Shown here piece after piece: positions 1 to 7,485 of a DNA stretch of 38,208 bases (the stretch's first letter is position 1; every line of letters starts with the position of its first letter). The stretch comes from Caulobacter sp. UNC279MFTsu5.1. Its GTDB lineage: Bacteria > Pseudomonadota > Alphaproteobacteria > Caulobacterales > Caulobacteraceae. The DNA lies in the NCBI RefSeq assembly GCF_900114015.1, contig NZ_FORN01000053.1, positions 1 to 38,208 on the forward strand. The letters are read 5' to 3'. Made by a program: the position numbers and the translations under genes. The notes under the pieces are model-generated. The model searched no databases. It saw only the letters and a list, made by a program, of their open reading frames with translations, and had not been told where the DNA came from.

Positions 1-107
1 ATCCTCCCCCTTTGGGGGAGGTGTCGCGGAGCGACGGAGGGGGTCTGCGGACTCGGCGGGTGAAACCCCCTCCGGCCCTCCGGGCCACCTCCCCCAGAGG
101 GGGAGGA
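1..107. repeat. Family A G/C-run palindromic repeat, left end
   Basis: An intergenic repeat built from facing runs: CTCCCCCTTTGGGGGAGG at the left, GGAGGGGGTC and CCCCCTCC in the middle, and a closing CCCCCAGAGGGGGAGG. It ends just before the nudC stop codon. Bases 1-93 recur without a mismatch at 38116-38208, and relatives lie near 15591-15705 and 17221-17355. The arms could fold into a long hairpin and might help end nudC transcription, but no function is shown. Confidence 0.85.
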
Positions 108-1052
108 TCAGTCCGCTTCCTCCGCCCAGGCCTTGATCAGCTGGTGGGCGATGGCCAGCGGCGGGGGCGCGAAGAAGCCTTCCAGCTCGCCCTTGATCAG
201 GGCGCGGGCCTCGTCCTTGGTGAACCACTTGACCGCTTCCAGCTCGGTCTGGTCGGGGGCGGCGACGTCGCTGTCGACGTCGGCCATCAGGCCCATCATC
301 AGCGACGAAGGCCAGGGCCAGGGCTGGCTGGAGTGGTAGCGGACGGCGGTGGCGGTCAGACCGGCCTCCTCCATCAGCTCGCGGGCGCAGGCCTCCTCGA
401 TGGTCTCGCCCGGCTCGACGAAGCCGGCCAGGGCCGAGTACATGCCGGGCGGCCACATCGCCTGGCGGCCCAGCAGGCAGCGGCCGTCGTGCAGGGCCAG
501 CATGATCGCCACCGGGTCGGTGCGCGGGAAGTGCTCGGCCTGGCAGGACGGGCACTGGCGCTTCCAGCCGCCGTCGCTGACCGCCGTCTCCTGCCCGCAG
601 TTGCTGCACCACTTGTGCTTGCGCCGCCATTCGAACATCGACTTGGCGGTGGCCAGGATGCCGGCGTCGGGCGGCGGCAGGGTCAGGGCGATCCCGCGCA
701 GCTCCTCGAACCGGCCCAGCCCCTGCAGCGGCCCTTCGGCCGGGTCGGCCCCGCCCTCCAGATCGACGGCGAACACCGCGATGTCCTTCCACAGGCCCAG
801 GAACAGCAGCCGCTCGGGCGTGGCCGACAGGTCCTTGGCCATGTCGGCGCGCAGATAGGCGATCTGGGCGCCCGTCACCTTGCCGTCCTTGCCGACCACG
901 TCCTCGACCAGCGCCTTGCCGTTCCAGATGGCGACCGCCAGCGAGTTCGGGTCGCCGGCCTTCTCGGCCAGCCAGGCCTCGTCGCCCCGGCGCTCGCTGG
1001 CGCGGTCGAGCGGATTGCCGGCGAAGATGTTGGTGATGATCGAAAGGGCCAT
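108..1052 (-). CDS. nudC: NAD+ diphosphatase / NADH pyrophosphatase NudC
   Basis: This cytosolic Nudix hydrolase splits NAD(H) into NMN(H) and AMP; family members also remove NAD caps from RNA. The 314 residues show the NudC layout: an N-terminal domain, a zinc ribbon with Cys149, Cys152, Cys167 and Cys170, then a complete Nudix box at about residues 210-232 (G-x5-E-x7-RELMEEAGL). It is followed by the SQPWPWPSS segment, which marks NudC among Nudix proteins. The start gives MALSIITNIF, a normal N-terminus. It stands alone on the minus strand, divergent from the SRP RNA and dnaX. The stop codon directly abuts the repeat at the left edge of the window. Confidence 0.95.
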   Translation of the reverse strand: MALSIITNIFAGNPLDRASERRGDEAWLAEKAGDPNSLAVAIWNGKALVEDVVGKDGKVTGAQIAYLRADMAKDLSATPERLLFLGLWKDIAVFAVDLEGGADPAEGPLQGLGRFEELRGIALTLPPPDAGILATAKSMFEWRRKHKWCSNCGQETAVSDGGWKRQCPSCQAEHFPRTDPVAIMLALHDGRCLLGRQAMWPPGMYSALAGFVEPGETIEEACARELMEEAGLTATAVRYHSSQPWPWPSSLMMGLMADVDSDVAAPDQTELEAVKWFTKDEARALIKGELEGFFAPPPLAIAHQLIKAWAEEAD

Positions 1053-1064
1053 GGCGAATCTCTA

Positions 1065-1112
1065 GAGCATTTTCGAGCGAAGTGGATTCCGGTTCGCGTG
1101 AAGAAAATGCTC
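1065..1112. repeat. Short inverted repeat (GAGCATTTTC / GAAAATGCTC)
   Basis: Ten-base perfect arms (1065-1074 and 1103-1112) enclose a centre containing a second imperfect dyad, GAGCGAA and TTCGCGTGAA. It lies between the divergent nudC and ffs genes. As recalled, closely similar elements are common between genes in many alphaproteobacteria, so this is most likely a dispersed repeat. It could also influence transcription on the nudC side. Confidence 0.7.
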
Positions 1113-1187
1113 AAGGCAAAGAACTGGAGGTCCTCCGGACCTCCGGCGCCCGCGACCAAGAGTCGTCACGGCTCCGCGCTTCGTGTC

Positions 1188-1216
1188 TTGCATCCGTCGT
1201 AATGAGTCGCGATATA
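1188..1216 (+). promoter_or_regulatory. Housekeeping sigma-type promoter of the SRP RNA gene
   Basis: TTGCAT (1188-1193) and GATATA (1211-1216) are separated by exactly 17 bases. The predicted first base of the SRP RNA, G1223, follows the -10 element by six bases. Spacing and placement agree with the start deduced independently from RNA folding. Confidence 0.7.
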
Positions 1217-1222
1217 GGCCTT

Positions 1223-1316
1223 GGAGATCGGCGACGGGCGGAGTCCTCGCCAACCTGGTCAGGGCCGAGAGGCAGCAGCCACAACGAGTTTCGCTCCGGG
1301 TCGTCTGCCGGTCTCC
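1223..1316 (+). ncRNA. ffs: Signal recognition particle RNA (4.5S RNA, small bacterial type)
   Basis: The RNA partner of Ffh in the signal recognition particle, which targets nascent membrane proteins. The core carries the family signature: CCTGGTCAGG, then GCCGAGAGGCAGCAGCC, giving the helix 8 asymmetric and symmetric loops capped by a GNRA tetraloop (GAGA). The ends pair: GGAGATCGGC at the 5' end with GCCGGTCTCC at the 3' end (one G-U pair), continued by a GC-rich stem. About 94 nt is close to the usual 4.5S size. Location just upstream of dnaX is, as I recall, a common arrangement in alphaproteobacteria. The CCTTTTCCCC after the 3' end may help termination. Confidence 0.9.
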
Positions 1317-1402
1317 ACCTTTCCCCACATTCCGACAGCAATAGGCCTGCTAAGGCGGGCCGAGCCTTTTGCTGCGCCTTCCAGCACACTACACTCAGGG
1401 CC

Positions 1403-3250
1403 ATGGCCGACCACGACGACCTCACGACCGATTCCGCGCCGCCGTGGGACGAAGAACCCGCCGAGCGCGACGAGAACACCGCCGACATCTTCGGCGGTCC
1501 GCCGGCGGAGGCGCCTGCGCCCGCCGTCGTGACTCCCGCCGCGCCGCCGCCGGTCGCCGCCGAGACGTCGTCCGATCCCGACGCCGCCTACACCGTGCTG
1601 GCGCGCAAGTACCGGCCGCGCACCTTCGAGGACCTGATCGGCCAGGAGGCCATGGTCCGCACCCTGGCCAACGCCTTCTCGACCGGCCGCATCGCCCACG
1701 CCTTCATGCTCACGGGCGTGCGCGGGGTCGGCAAGACCACGACCGCCCGCCTGCTGGCCCGGGCGCTGAACTACGAGACCGACACGGTCCACGGACCGTC
1801 GGTCGACCTGACCGTCGACGGGCGGCACTGCAAGGCCATCGTCGAAGGCCGGCACATGGACGTGCTGGAGCTGGACGCCGCCAGCCGCACCAAGGTCGAC
1901 GAGATGCGCGAGCTGCTGGACGGGGTGCGCTACGCCCCGGTCGAGGCGCGCTACAAGGTCTACATCATCGACGAAGTGCACATGCTGTCGACGGCGGCGT
2001 TCAACGCCCTGCTGAAGACGCTGGAAGAGCCGCCGCCGCACGCCAAGTTCATCTTCGCCACCACCGAGATCCGCAAGGTGCCGGTGACGATCCTGTCGCG
2101 CACCCAGCGCTTCGACCTTCGCCGGGTCGAGCCGGACGTGCTGGTCAAGCATTTCGGCAAGATCGCCGCCAAGGAAGGGGCCAAGGTCGAAGAGGACGGC
2201 CTGGCCCTGATCGCCCGCGCCGCCGAGGGCTCGGTGCGCGACGGCCTGTCGCTGCTGGACCAGGCCATCGTCCAGGGCGAGCGCGGCTCGACCGTCACCG
2301 CCGCCGTGGTCCGCGACATGCTGGGCCTGGCCGATCGCGGCCAGACGATCGCCCTGTTCGAGAACGTGATGAGCGGCAAGCCAGGCGAGTCGCTGAAGGG
2401 CTTCCGGGCGCTGTGGGGCTTCGGCGCCGATCCGGCGGTGGTCATGCTGGACCTACTGGACCACTGCCACGCGGCCTCGGTGGCCAAGGCCCTGGGGCCG
2501 GACGCCCTGTCGATGCCCAAGGAGCAGGCCGCGCGCCTGACCTCGATCGGGGCCCAGACCTCGGCTGGGACCCTGTCGCGCCTGTGGCAGATGCTGCTCA
2601 AGGCCCATGACGAGGTGCGCCGCGCGCCCGACGCCATGGCCGCGGCCGAGATGGCCGTCATCCGCCTGTGCTACGCCGCCGACCTGCCCGGTCCGGAAGA
2701 GGCGCTGAAGGCCCTGCGCGACGGCCAGCCGGTGGGCGGCGGTCCCGGAGGCGGCGGCGGCTCGATCGGCGGCGGCGGCGCGCCCGGCGGGGCGGTCAAC
2801 GCCCAGGCCCGGGTGATGGCCGCGCCCAGCGCCCCGGCCGCGCCGGTGCTCGCTTCCTTCGAAGATGTCGTGAAGCTGATCGCCGAGAAGCGCGACATCG
2901 GCCTGCGCCTGGACGTCGAGCAATATGTCCGCCCGATCAGCTTCCGACCCGGGGCGATCACCTTCGAACCGGCCCCCGGCGCGCCCGGCAACCTGGCCGG
3001 CCGCCTGGTGCGGGCGCTCAAGGAATGGACCGGCCAGCCCTGGCTGGTGGCGGCCGAGGGCGGCGGCGGGGCCGAGAGCCTGTTCGAGCGGCAGAAGCGC
3101 GAGGAGCGCGAGGAGCTGGCGGCGATCCGGTCCGACCCGTTCGTCGCCTCGGTGCTCAGCGCCTTCCCCGGCGCCGAGATCGTCGAGGTCCGCACGATCC
3201 TGACGCCCGAGGCGCCGCCGATCGAGCCGGACGAGCTGGAAGAGACCTGA
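1403..3250 (+). CDS. dnaX: DNA polymerase III subunit gamma/tau
   Basis: The clamp-loader ATPase that loads the sliding clamp and ties together the replicative polymerases. The 615 residues carry an acidic/proline-rich N-terminal extension (about 1-62), the AAA+ core with Walker A GVRGVGKT (105-112) and Walker B YIIDEVHML (D190), then a glycine-rich linker near residues 450-470 and a C-terminal tau region. I chose the ATG at 1403 because the open frame upstream runs through the SRP RNA gene. Two oddities: the usual four-cysteine zinc module after Walker A keeps only Cys143, and the SRC sensor motif reads SRT (232-234). I saw no A-rich slippery heptamer for a shorter gamma form. ybaB and recR follow, the classical order. 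Confidence 0.96.
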   Translation: MADHDDLTTDSAPPWDEEPAERDENTADIFGGPPAEAPAPAVVTPAAPPPVAAETSSDPDAAYTVLARKYRPRTFEDLIGQEAMVRTLANAFSTGRIAHAFMLTGVRGVGKTTTARLLARALNYETDTVHGPSVDLTVDGRHCKAIVEGRHMDVLELDAASRTKVDEMRELLDGVRYAPVEARYKVYIIDEVHMLSTAAFNALLKTLEEPPPHAKFIFATTEIRKVPVTILSRTQRFDLRRVEPDVLVKHFGKIAAKEGAKVEEDGLALIARAAEGSVRDGLSLLDQAIVQGERGSTVTAAVVRDMLGLADRGQTIALFENVMSGKPGESLKGFRALWGFGADPAVVMLDLLDHCHAASVAKALGPDALSMPKEQAARLTSIGAQTSAGTLSRLWQMLLKAHDEVRRAPDAMAAAEMAVIRLCYAADLPGPEEALKALRDGQPVGGGPGGGGGSIGGGGAPGGAVNAQARVMAAPSAPAAPVLASFEDVVKLIAEKRDIGLRLDVEQYVRPISFRPGAITFEPAPGAPGNLAGRLVRALKEWTGQPWLVAAEGGGGAESLFERQKREEREELAAIRSDPFVASVLSAFPGAEIVEVRTILTPEAPPIEPDELEET

Positions 3251-3254
3251 GGCG

Positions 3255-3316
3255 TCGTCGTCCCGGACGAGCGCGCAACGCCGGACGACGGTTTCGCCGT
3301 TTCCGGGATGACAGGG
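3255..3316. repeat. REP-like dyad between dnaX and ybaB
   Basis: TCGTCCCGGACGAG and TCCGGGATGACAGG face each other around a GC-rich centre that holds its own small dyads (GCCGGACGACGG). It resembles the TGTCATCCCGGA-type elements at 9456-9501 and 18417-18530. It lies within the presumed dnaX-ybaB transcript. Confidence 0.6.
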
Positions 3317-3333
3317 AAAGTGGAGCAAGGCAG

Positions 3334-3663
3334 ATGAAAGACCTCGGCGGCCTGATGAAGCAGGCCCAGGAGATGCAGCAGAAACTGGCCGACGCCCAGG
3401 CGCGGCTCGCCCAGCTGACGGTCGACGGCACCGCCGGCGGCGGCATGGTCACCGTCACCCTCCGGGGAAACGGCGAGCTGGCCAAGGTGGTGCTGGACGA
3501 GAGCCTGGTCGAGCCGGGCGAGGGCGAGGTGATCGCCGACCTGATCGTCGCCGCCCACGCCGACGCCAAGAAGAAGCTCGACGCCAAGCAGGCCCAGCTG
3601 ATGCAGGAAGCCGCCGGTCCGATGGCGGGTTTGATGGGCGGCATGCCGGGCATGAAGTTCTAG
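3334..3663 (+). CDS. YbaB/EbfC family nucleoid-associated protein
   Basis: A small DNA-binding protein (109 residues) of the YbaB/EbfC family, which forms dimers and is nearly always encoded between dnaX and recR. The sequence starts MKDLGGLMKQAQEMQQK, the typical N-terminal helix, followed by the beta segment around VTVTLRGNGELAKVVLDE and an Ala/Lys-rich C-terminal helix. A GGAG ribosome site precedes the ATG at 3334. The longer open frame upstream overlaps dnaX in another frame and is not used. The role in nucleoid organisation is known for the family; nothing here refines it. Confidence 0.93.
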   Translation: MKDLGGLMKQAQEMQQKLADAQARLAQLTVDGTAGGGMVTVTLRGNGELAKVVLDESLVEPGEGEVIADLIVAAHADAKKKLDAKQAQLMQEAAGPMAGLMGGMPGMKF

Positions 3664-3672
3664 GGCGTTCTC

Positions 3673-3717
3673 ACCATGTTTCCGCTCATCCAGGCGTTCG
3701 CCGGGATGAGCGGAATC
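3673..3717. repeat. REP-like element, family D
   Basis: A CCGCTCATC...GGGATGAGCGG hairpin of the family seen at 6250-6377 and 9164-9198, lying between ybaB and the next gene. The left arm carries a small change (ATCCAGGCG instead of ATCCCGGCG). Confidence 0.65.
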
Positions 3718-3736
3718 AAAGAGACCAGGAGATCGC

Positions 3737-4174
3737 ATGCTCCATTTCCGCACCGTCCTGGCCGCCGCCGCCCTGCTGGCGCCCGGCCTCGCCCTCGCAG
3801 ACCCGTTGCCGGCCGACCTGGCCGCCGCCGCCCACGCCTATGACGCCGCCCAGGTGAACGGCGACCGCGCGGCGCTGGAGCGGCTGGTGGCCGACGACTA
3901 CGTGCTGGTCAACGGCGCCGGCCAGGTCCAGGACAAGGCGCGGCTGATCGCCGACTACGTGGCCCCCGGCTTCAAGCTCGACCCGTTCACGATCGAGGCG
4001 CCCGTCGAGAAGGTCTTTGGCGACACCGCCCTGCTGGGCGGCCGGGTCAACATGACGGGCGTGGACGGCGGCCAGCGCTTCGCCCTCGTCGTGCGGTTCG
4101 TCGACGCCTGGGCCAGGCGCGACGGCCAGTGGCGGGTGGTCTATTCGCAGGTCACGCGGGTGGCGAAGCCCTGA
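3737..4174 (+). CDS. Secreted SnoaL/DUF4440-like (NTF2-fold) protein
   Basis: A 145-residue protein with a clear signal peptide (LAAAALLAPGLALA, cut near residue 21) and a body like the DUF4440/SnoaL-like NTF2 fold: an N-terminal helix (AYDAAQVNGDRAALERLVADDYVLVNGAG) then strands ending VVRFVDAWARRDGQWRVVYSQVTRV. The family is diverse and often of unknown function; many members are exported. I infer a periplasmic location. Its TGA overlaps the recR ATG by one base, so it is probably translationally coupled to recR, although nothing suggests a shared function. The substrate cannot be read from the sequence. Confidence 0.8.
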   Translation: MLHFRTVLAAAALLAPGLALADPLPADLAAAAHAYDAAQVNGDRAALERLVADDYVLVNGAGQVQDKARLIADYVAPGFKLDPFTIEAPVEKVFGDTALLGGRVNMTGVDGGQRFALVVRFVDAWARRDGQWRVVYSQVTRVAKP

Positions 4175-4776
4175 TGGCCGCTTCCGCCGGACCAGAAATC
4201 GAGCGCCTGATCGCCCTGCTGTCCAAGCTGCCGGGCCTGGGTCCGCGTTCGGGCCGGCGCGCGGCCCTGGCCCTGCTGAAGAAGCGCGACACCCTGCTGG
4301 CCCCGCTGACGGCGGCGATGATCGAGGCCCAGGCCAAGGTGCGCACCTGCTCGGTGTGCGGCTCGCTCGACACGTCGGACCCCTGCGCGATCTGCTCGGA
4401 CGCCACGCGCGACAACCGCCTGCTGTGCGTGGTCGAGGAGGTGGGCTCGGTCTGGGCCATGGAGCGCGGCGGCGCGTTCAAGGGGCGCTACCACGTGCTG
4501 GGCGGCCTGCTGTCGGCCCTGGACGGGATCGGTCCCGAGGCGCTGCGGGTGGGCGAGCTGCTGGGTCGGGCGAACGCGAGCGAGATTTCCGAGGTGATCC
4601 TGGCCCTGCCGGCCACGGTCGACGGCCAGACGACGGCCCACTACCTGGCCGACCGCCTGGCGCCCACCGGCGTGTCGGTGACCATGCTGGCGCGCGGCGT
4701 GCCGGTCGGCGGCGACCTGGACTGGCTGGACGACGGCACCATCGCCCAGGCGCTGAGGGCGCGGCGGCCGGCTTAG
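4174..4776 (+). CDS. recR: Recombination mediator RecR
   Basis: RecR helps load RecA at gapped DNA together with RecF and RecO. The 200 residues hold the helix-hairpin-helix (LSKLPGLGPRSGRRAA), the four-cysteine zinc finger (CSVCGSLDTSDPCAIC), and the Toprim domain (LCVVEEVGSVWAMERGG, then LGGLLSALDGIGP). The length is typical. The chosen ATG at 4174 shares one base with the preceding stop. An earlier in-frame start would overlap the upstream gene more and would add residues foreign to RecR. The gene completes the dnaX-ybaB-recR cluster. Confidence 0.96.
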   Translation: MAASAGPEIERLIALLSKLPGLGPRSGRRAALALLKKRDTLLAPLTAAMIEAQAKVRTCSVCGSLDTSDPCAICSDATRDNRLLCVVEEVGSVWAMERGGAFKGRYHVLGGLLSALDGIGPEALRVGELLGRANASEISEVILALPATVDGQTTAHYLADRLAPTGVSVTMLARGVPVGGDLDWLDDGTIAQALRARRPA

Positions 4777-4789
4777 CGCGGTTTCTCAC

Positions 4790-4908
4790 TTGCCCCCACC
4801 TGGCGGCTTCGCCGCCTGTCCGCCCCCATAGAGGGCGGAGCCTTCGCGCTCGGGCTCTTCCCCCTCTGGGGGAAGACGACCGCGCAGCGGTCCGTAGGGG
4901 GCAAGTGC
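4790..4908. repeat. Family B repeat (GCCCCCAC ... GGGGGCAAG)
   Basis: An imperfect palindrome with outer arms CACTTGCCCCCACCTG and TAGGGGGCAAGTG, inner GGCGGCTTCGCCGCC and GACCGCGCAGCGGTC hairpins, and a CCCCCTCTGGGGG centre. A close copy lies at 34231-34337. It fills the gap between recR and rmuC and could act as a transcript end or a spacer; no coding content seen. Confidence 0.75.
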
Positions 4909-4948
4909 GCGGCTTCCCCGAACCCCCGACTCCGGCTAAGAACGGAGC

Positions 4949-6235
4949 ATGAACTTCTCCGATCCGTTCCTGATCCTCGCCCTGGTCCTGCTGGTCGTGG
5001 CCGTCGCCGCCGCCGCGGTCGCCGTCTGGGCCATGGGCCGGGCCGGCCGGGCCGAGGCCCGGGCCTGGGAGTTGAACGCCAAGCTGGTCCAGGCCGACGA
5101 GCGCGCGCGGCTGCTGGAGGACCAGGCCGCCACGCAAGGCGAGCTGATCCGCGCCCAGGCCGCCCAGCAGGCGACCATGACCGCCAACACCGTGGCCGAG
5201 GCGCTGATCAAGCGCACCGAGGAGAACTTCAAGAGCCGCGAGCTGCTCAGCCAGCAGCGGCTGGAAGCCCAACTGAAGCCGGTGGCCGAGACCCTGGCCA
5301 AGTTCGAGGCCCAGGTCGTCGCCGTCGAGAAGGCCCGCGCCGAGGAGACCGGCGGCCTCAAGGCCCAGATCGCCGCCCTGATGGAGGCCTCGACCGCCAC
5401 CCAGTTCGAGGCCCGCAAGCTGTCGGCCGCCCTGCGGCGCGGGGCCGGGGTCCAGGGCCGCTGGGGCGAACAGACCCTGCGCAACGTTCTCGAGGCCGCC
5501 GGCCTCAACACCCGCTTCGACTTCGAGGAGCAGTTCAGCATCGACAGCGACGAGGGCCGCCGCCGGCCCGACGTCAAGGTCAAGATGCCGGGCGGCGGGG
5601 TGTTCGTGATCGACGCCAAGTGCTCGCTGAACGCCTTCCTCGAGGCCCAGGAGGCGACCGAGGAGCACCTGCGCGAAAGCGCCCTGGCCCGCCACGCCGC
5701 CAGCGTCCGCGCCCACATGCAGGGCCTGTCGGCCAAGGCCTATTGGGACCAGTTCGCCAGCGAGGGCTCGCCCGACTTCGTGGCCATGTTCGTGCCCGGC
5801 GACGGATTCCTGGCCGCCGCCCTGGACCGCCTGCCCGACCTGATGACCGAGGCCATGGACCGCCGGGTGCTGCTGGTCACCCCCACCACCCTGTTCGCCC
5901 TGTGCAAGGCGGTGGCCTATGGCTGGCGGGCCGAGGACCAGGCCAAGAACGCCGCCGCCATCGTCGCCGTCGGCCGCGAGCTCTACAAGCGCATCGCCGT
6001 GATGGGAGCCCACGCCGGCTCGGTGGGCAAGGCGCTGGAGGCGGCGGTCGGCCGCTACAACCAGTTCGTCGGTTCGCTGGAAAGCCAGGTCCTGACCCAG
6101 GCCCGCCGCTTCGAGGACCTGTCGGTCGACCACGAGGGCAAGGAGATCGGCGAGCTGTCGCCGGTGGAGAACGCCGTGCGGCCACTGGTCAAGCTGGCGG
6201 CCGATGAAACGCCGAAGCTGCAGGCGAAATCCTAA
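4949..6235 (+). CDS. rmuC: DNA recombination protein RmuC
   Basis: RmuC proteins limit inversions at short inverted repeats and have a PD-(D/E)XK-type nuclease-like core. The 428 residues begin with one membrane anchor (FLILALVLLVVAVAAAAVAVWAMG, about 7-30), continue with a long Ala/Gln/Glu-rich coiled coil to about residue 150, and then carry the RmuC core: GRWGEQTLRNVLEAAGL, RRPDVKVKMPGG, FVIDAKCSLNAF, and later LVTPTTLFALCKAVAYGW. The length fits the family. I infer an inner-membrane location from the N-terminal helix. It starts after the family B repeat and precedes def. Confidence 0.95.
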   Translation: MNFSDPFLILALVLLVVAVAAAAVAVWAMGRAGRAEARAWELNAKLVQADERARLLEDQAATQGELIRAQAAQQATMTANTVAEALIKRTEENFKSRELLSQQRLEAQLKPVAETLAKFEAQVVAVEKARAEETGGLKAQIAALMEASTATQFEARKLSAALRRGAGVQGRWGEQTLRNVLEAAGLNTRFDFEEQFSIDSDEGRRRPDVKVKMPGGGVFVIDAKCSLNAFLEAQEATEEHLRESALARHAASVRAHMQGLSAKAYWDQFASEGSPDFVAMFVPGDGFLAAALDRLPDLMTEAMDRRVLLVTPTTLFALCKAVAYGWRAEDQAKNAAAIVAVGRELYKRIAVMGAHAGSVGKALEAAVGRYNQFVGSLESQVLTQARRFEDLSVDHEGKEIGELSPVENAVRPLVKLAADETPKLQAKS

Positions 6236-6249
6236 TCGCTTCTCTATCT

Positions 6250-6377
6250 CCGCTCATCCCGGCGAAAGCCGGGACCCAGATCCCATAGCTGTGTGGATGA
6301 TTGGATGGGGTTCTGAGCCTATAGCGTCAGCTACACCGCCATTCCATCTGGGGCCCGGCTTTCGCCGGGATGAGCGG
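6250..6377. repeat. Paired REP-like inverted repeat with 32-base arms
   Basis: Arm 6250-6281 begins CCGCTCATCCCGGCGAAAGC and its reverse complement lies at 6346-6377 with one mismatch. The spacer is 64 bases. Each arm is itself a small hairpin (CCCGGCGAAAGCCGGG). This is the most complete family D element in the window and looks like a bacterial interspersed mosaic element or a small non-autonomous mobile unit. It separates rmuC from def. Confidence 0.8.
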
Positions 6378-6458
6378 ATTTTGAAAGGGGTGTGACCGCC
6401 CCCCGCGCCCTTCCGTCGCCTTGACGCTGACCGGCGCGGACCTTACCTGACTGTCGTT

Positions 6459-6980
6459 ATGGCCATCCGTCGCATCCTCACCGTCGATAACGCCGCCGAT
6501 CTGGCGATCCTGAAGCAGGTCTCCAAGGACGTGCCCGCCGTCGACGACGCCCTGCGCGCCCTGATGGACGACATGCTGGAGACCATGTACGACGCCCCCG
6601 GCATCGGCCTGGCGGCCGTGCAGGTCGGCGAGCTGGTCAATGTCATCGTCATGGACCTGGCCCGCGAGGGCGAGGAACCGGCCCCCCGCTATTTCGTCAA
6701 TCCGAAGATCACCTGGGAGTCCGAGGAGCTGTTCTCGTACGAGGAAGGCTGCCTGTCGGTGCCCGAGGTCTACGACGCCGTCGAGCGTCCGGCGCGGGTC
6801 AAGATCAGCTACCTGAACTATCAGGGCGAAGCGGTCGAGGAAGAGGCCAGCGACCTGTTCGCGGTCTGCATCCAGCACGAGATGGACCACCTGAAGGGCG
6901 TGCTGTTCATTGACCACCTGTCGCGCCTGAAGCGCGACCGGGCGATCAGCAAGGTCAAGAAGGCGCGCCGGGCGGCCTGA
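6459..6980 (+). CDS. def: Peptide deformylase
   Basis: This metal-dependent hydrolase removes the N-formyl group from nascent proteins. All three family motifs are present: GIGLAAVQ (48-55), EGCLS (96-100, metal ligand Cys98) and QHEMDHL with ligands His140 and His144 and catalytic Glu141. The length of 173 residues is usual. Its partner formyltransferase gene, fmt, lies about 500 bases downstream, separated by a small gene on the opposite strand. The ATG at 6459 gives the standard MAIRRILTVDN start. Confidence 0.97.
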   Translation: MAIRRILTVDNAADLAILKQVSKDVPAVDDALRALMDDMLETMYDAPGIGLAAVQVGELVNVIVMDLAREGEEPAPRYFVNPKITWESEELFSYEEGCLSVPEVYDAVERPARVKISYLNYQGEAVEEEASDLFAVCIQHEMDHLKGVLFIDHLSRLKRDRAISKVKKARRAA

Positions 6981-6987
6981 CCTTACA

Positions 6988-7008
6988 CCCTCTCCCATGG
7001 GGAGAGGG
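6988..7008. terminator. Hairpin terminator shared by def and the lipoprotein gene
   Basis: CCCTCTCC (6988-6995) pairs with GGAGAGGG (7001-7008) and is followed by CGAGTTTT on the plus strand. It sits between two convergent genes, so it can serve both. On the plus strand the T run starts four bases after the stem; the minus side is less clear. Confidence 0.65.
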
Positions 7009-7014
7009 CGAGTT

Positions 7015-7374
7015 TTACCGCGTCGCCTCGTGGACTTCCTTCTTGGCGTTCGAGCCCGCCTTCTTGGCGTCGGCGTTGATGTCCGCCGCGGCCTGCTTGG
7101 TTTCCTCGCCGGCCTTGGCGCCGACTTCCTTGGCCTTGTCGACCGCCTCGCCGGCCGCGACCTTGGCGTCGGCGGCGGCTTCCTCCGTGCTTTCCTTCAG
7201 GGCCGTGCCGGCCTGCTTGACGTCGGGGTCGTTCTTGATGTCGGTGGCGGCCTGCTTGATCTCGCTGCCGGCGGCCTTGGCGCCTTCCTTGATCTGGGTG
7301 GCGTGCTCGTCCGAGCAGGCCGCCAGCGACAGGGCGGCCAGTCCGGCGACGGCGAAGAGGGCGATGGAGCGCAT
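7015..7374 (-). CDS. Small Ala/Lys-rich lipoprotein
   Basis: A 119-residue protein of no firm family. The N-terminus MRSIALFAVAGLAALSLAAC is a lipoprotein signal with lipobox LAAC, so I expect lipid attachment at Cys20. The rest is a low-complexity amphipathic helix rich in Ala, Lys, Glu and Asp with repeated blocks such as AADIKNDPDVKQAG-like and DAKVAAGEAVDKAKEVG, resembling YtxH- or LEA-like helical proteins and small stress-linked entericidin-like lipoproteins. I used the ATG at 7374 because of the signal; the longer open frame runs antisense into fmt. It is divergent from fmt across a gap of about 110 bases. A role in envelope stress is a guess. Confidence 0.8.
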   Translation of the reverse strand: MRSIALFAVAGLAALSLAACSDEHATQIKEGAKAAGSEIKQAATDIKNDPDVKQAGTALKESTEEAAADAKVAAGEAVDKAKEVGAKAGEETKQAAADINADAKKAGSNAKKEVHEATR

Positions 7375-7485
7375 GGCGTTTCCTCTTGAATGGATTGCCC
7401 CATAGAACGGCGGGCCATGGTCGCGGTTCCGGTCGTCGTCGCGCCCAGCCTTCCTAACGGCCGCCGGGCCGTCTAAACGTCCGCC

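Noticed and set aside
12..1202. Long plus-strand open frame over nudC
   Set aside because: It is antisense to a clear NudC, low-complexity, and rich in Arg/Gly/Ala as expected for the shadow of a GC-rich gene.
1082..1402. Upstream extension of dnaX
   Set aside because: It would translate through the SRP RNA gene and a dispersed inverted repeat, and gives sequence unlike any DnaX N-terminus.
4478..6133. 551-codon minus-strand frame over rmuC and recR
   Set aside because: No domain, His/Gly/Leu-rich composition, and both sense genes are well supported.
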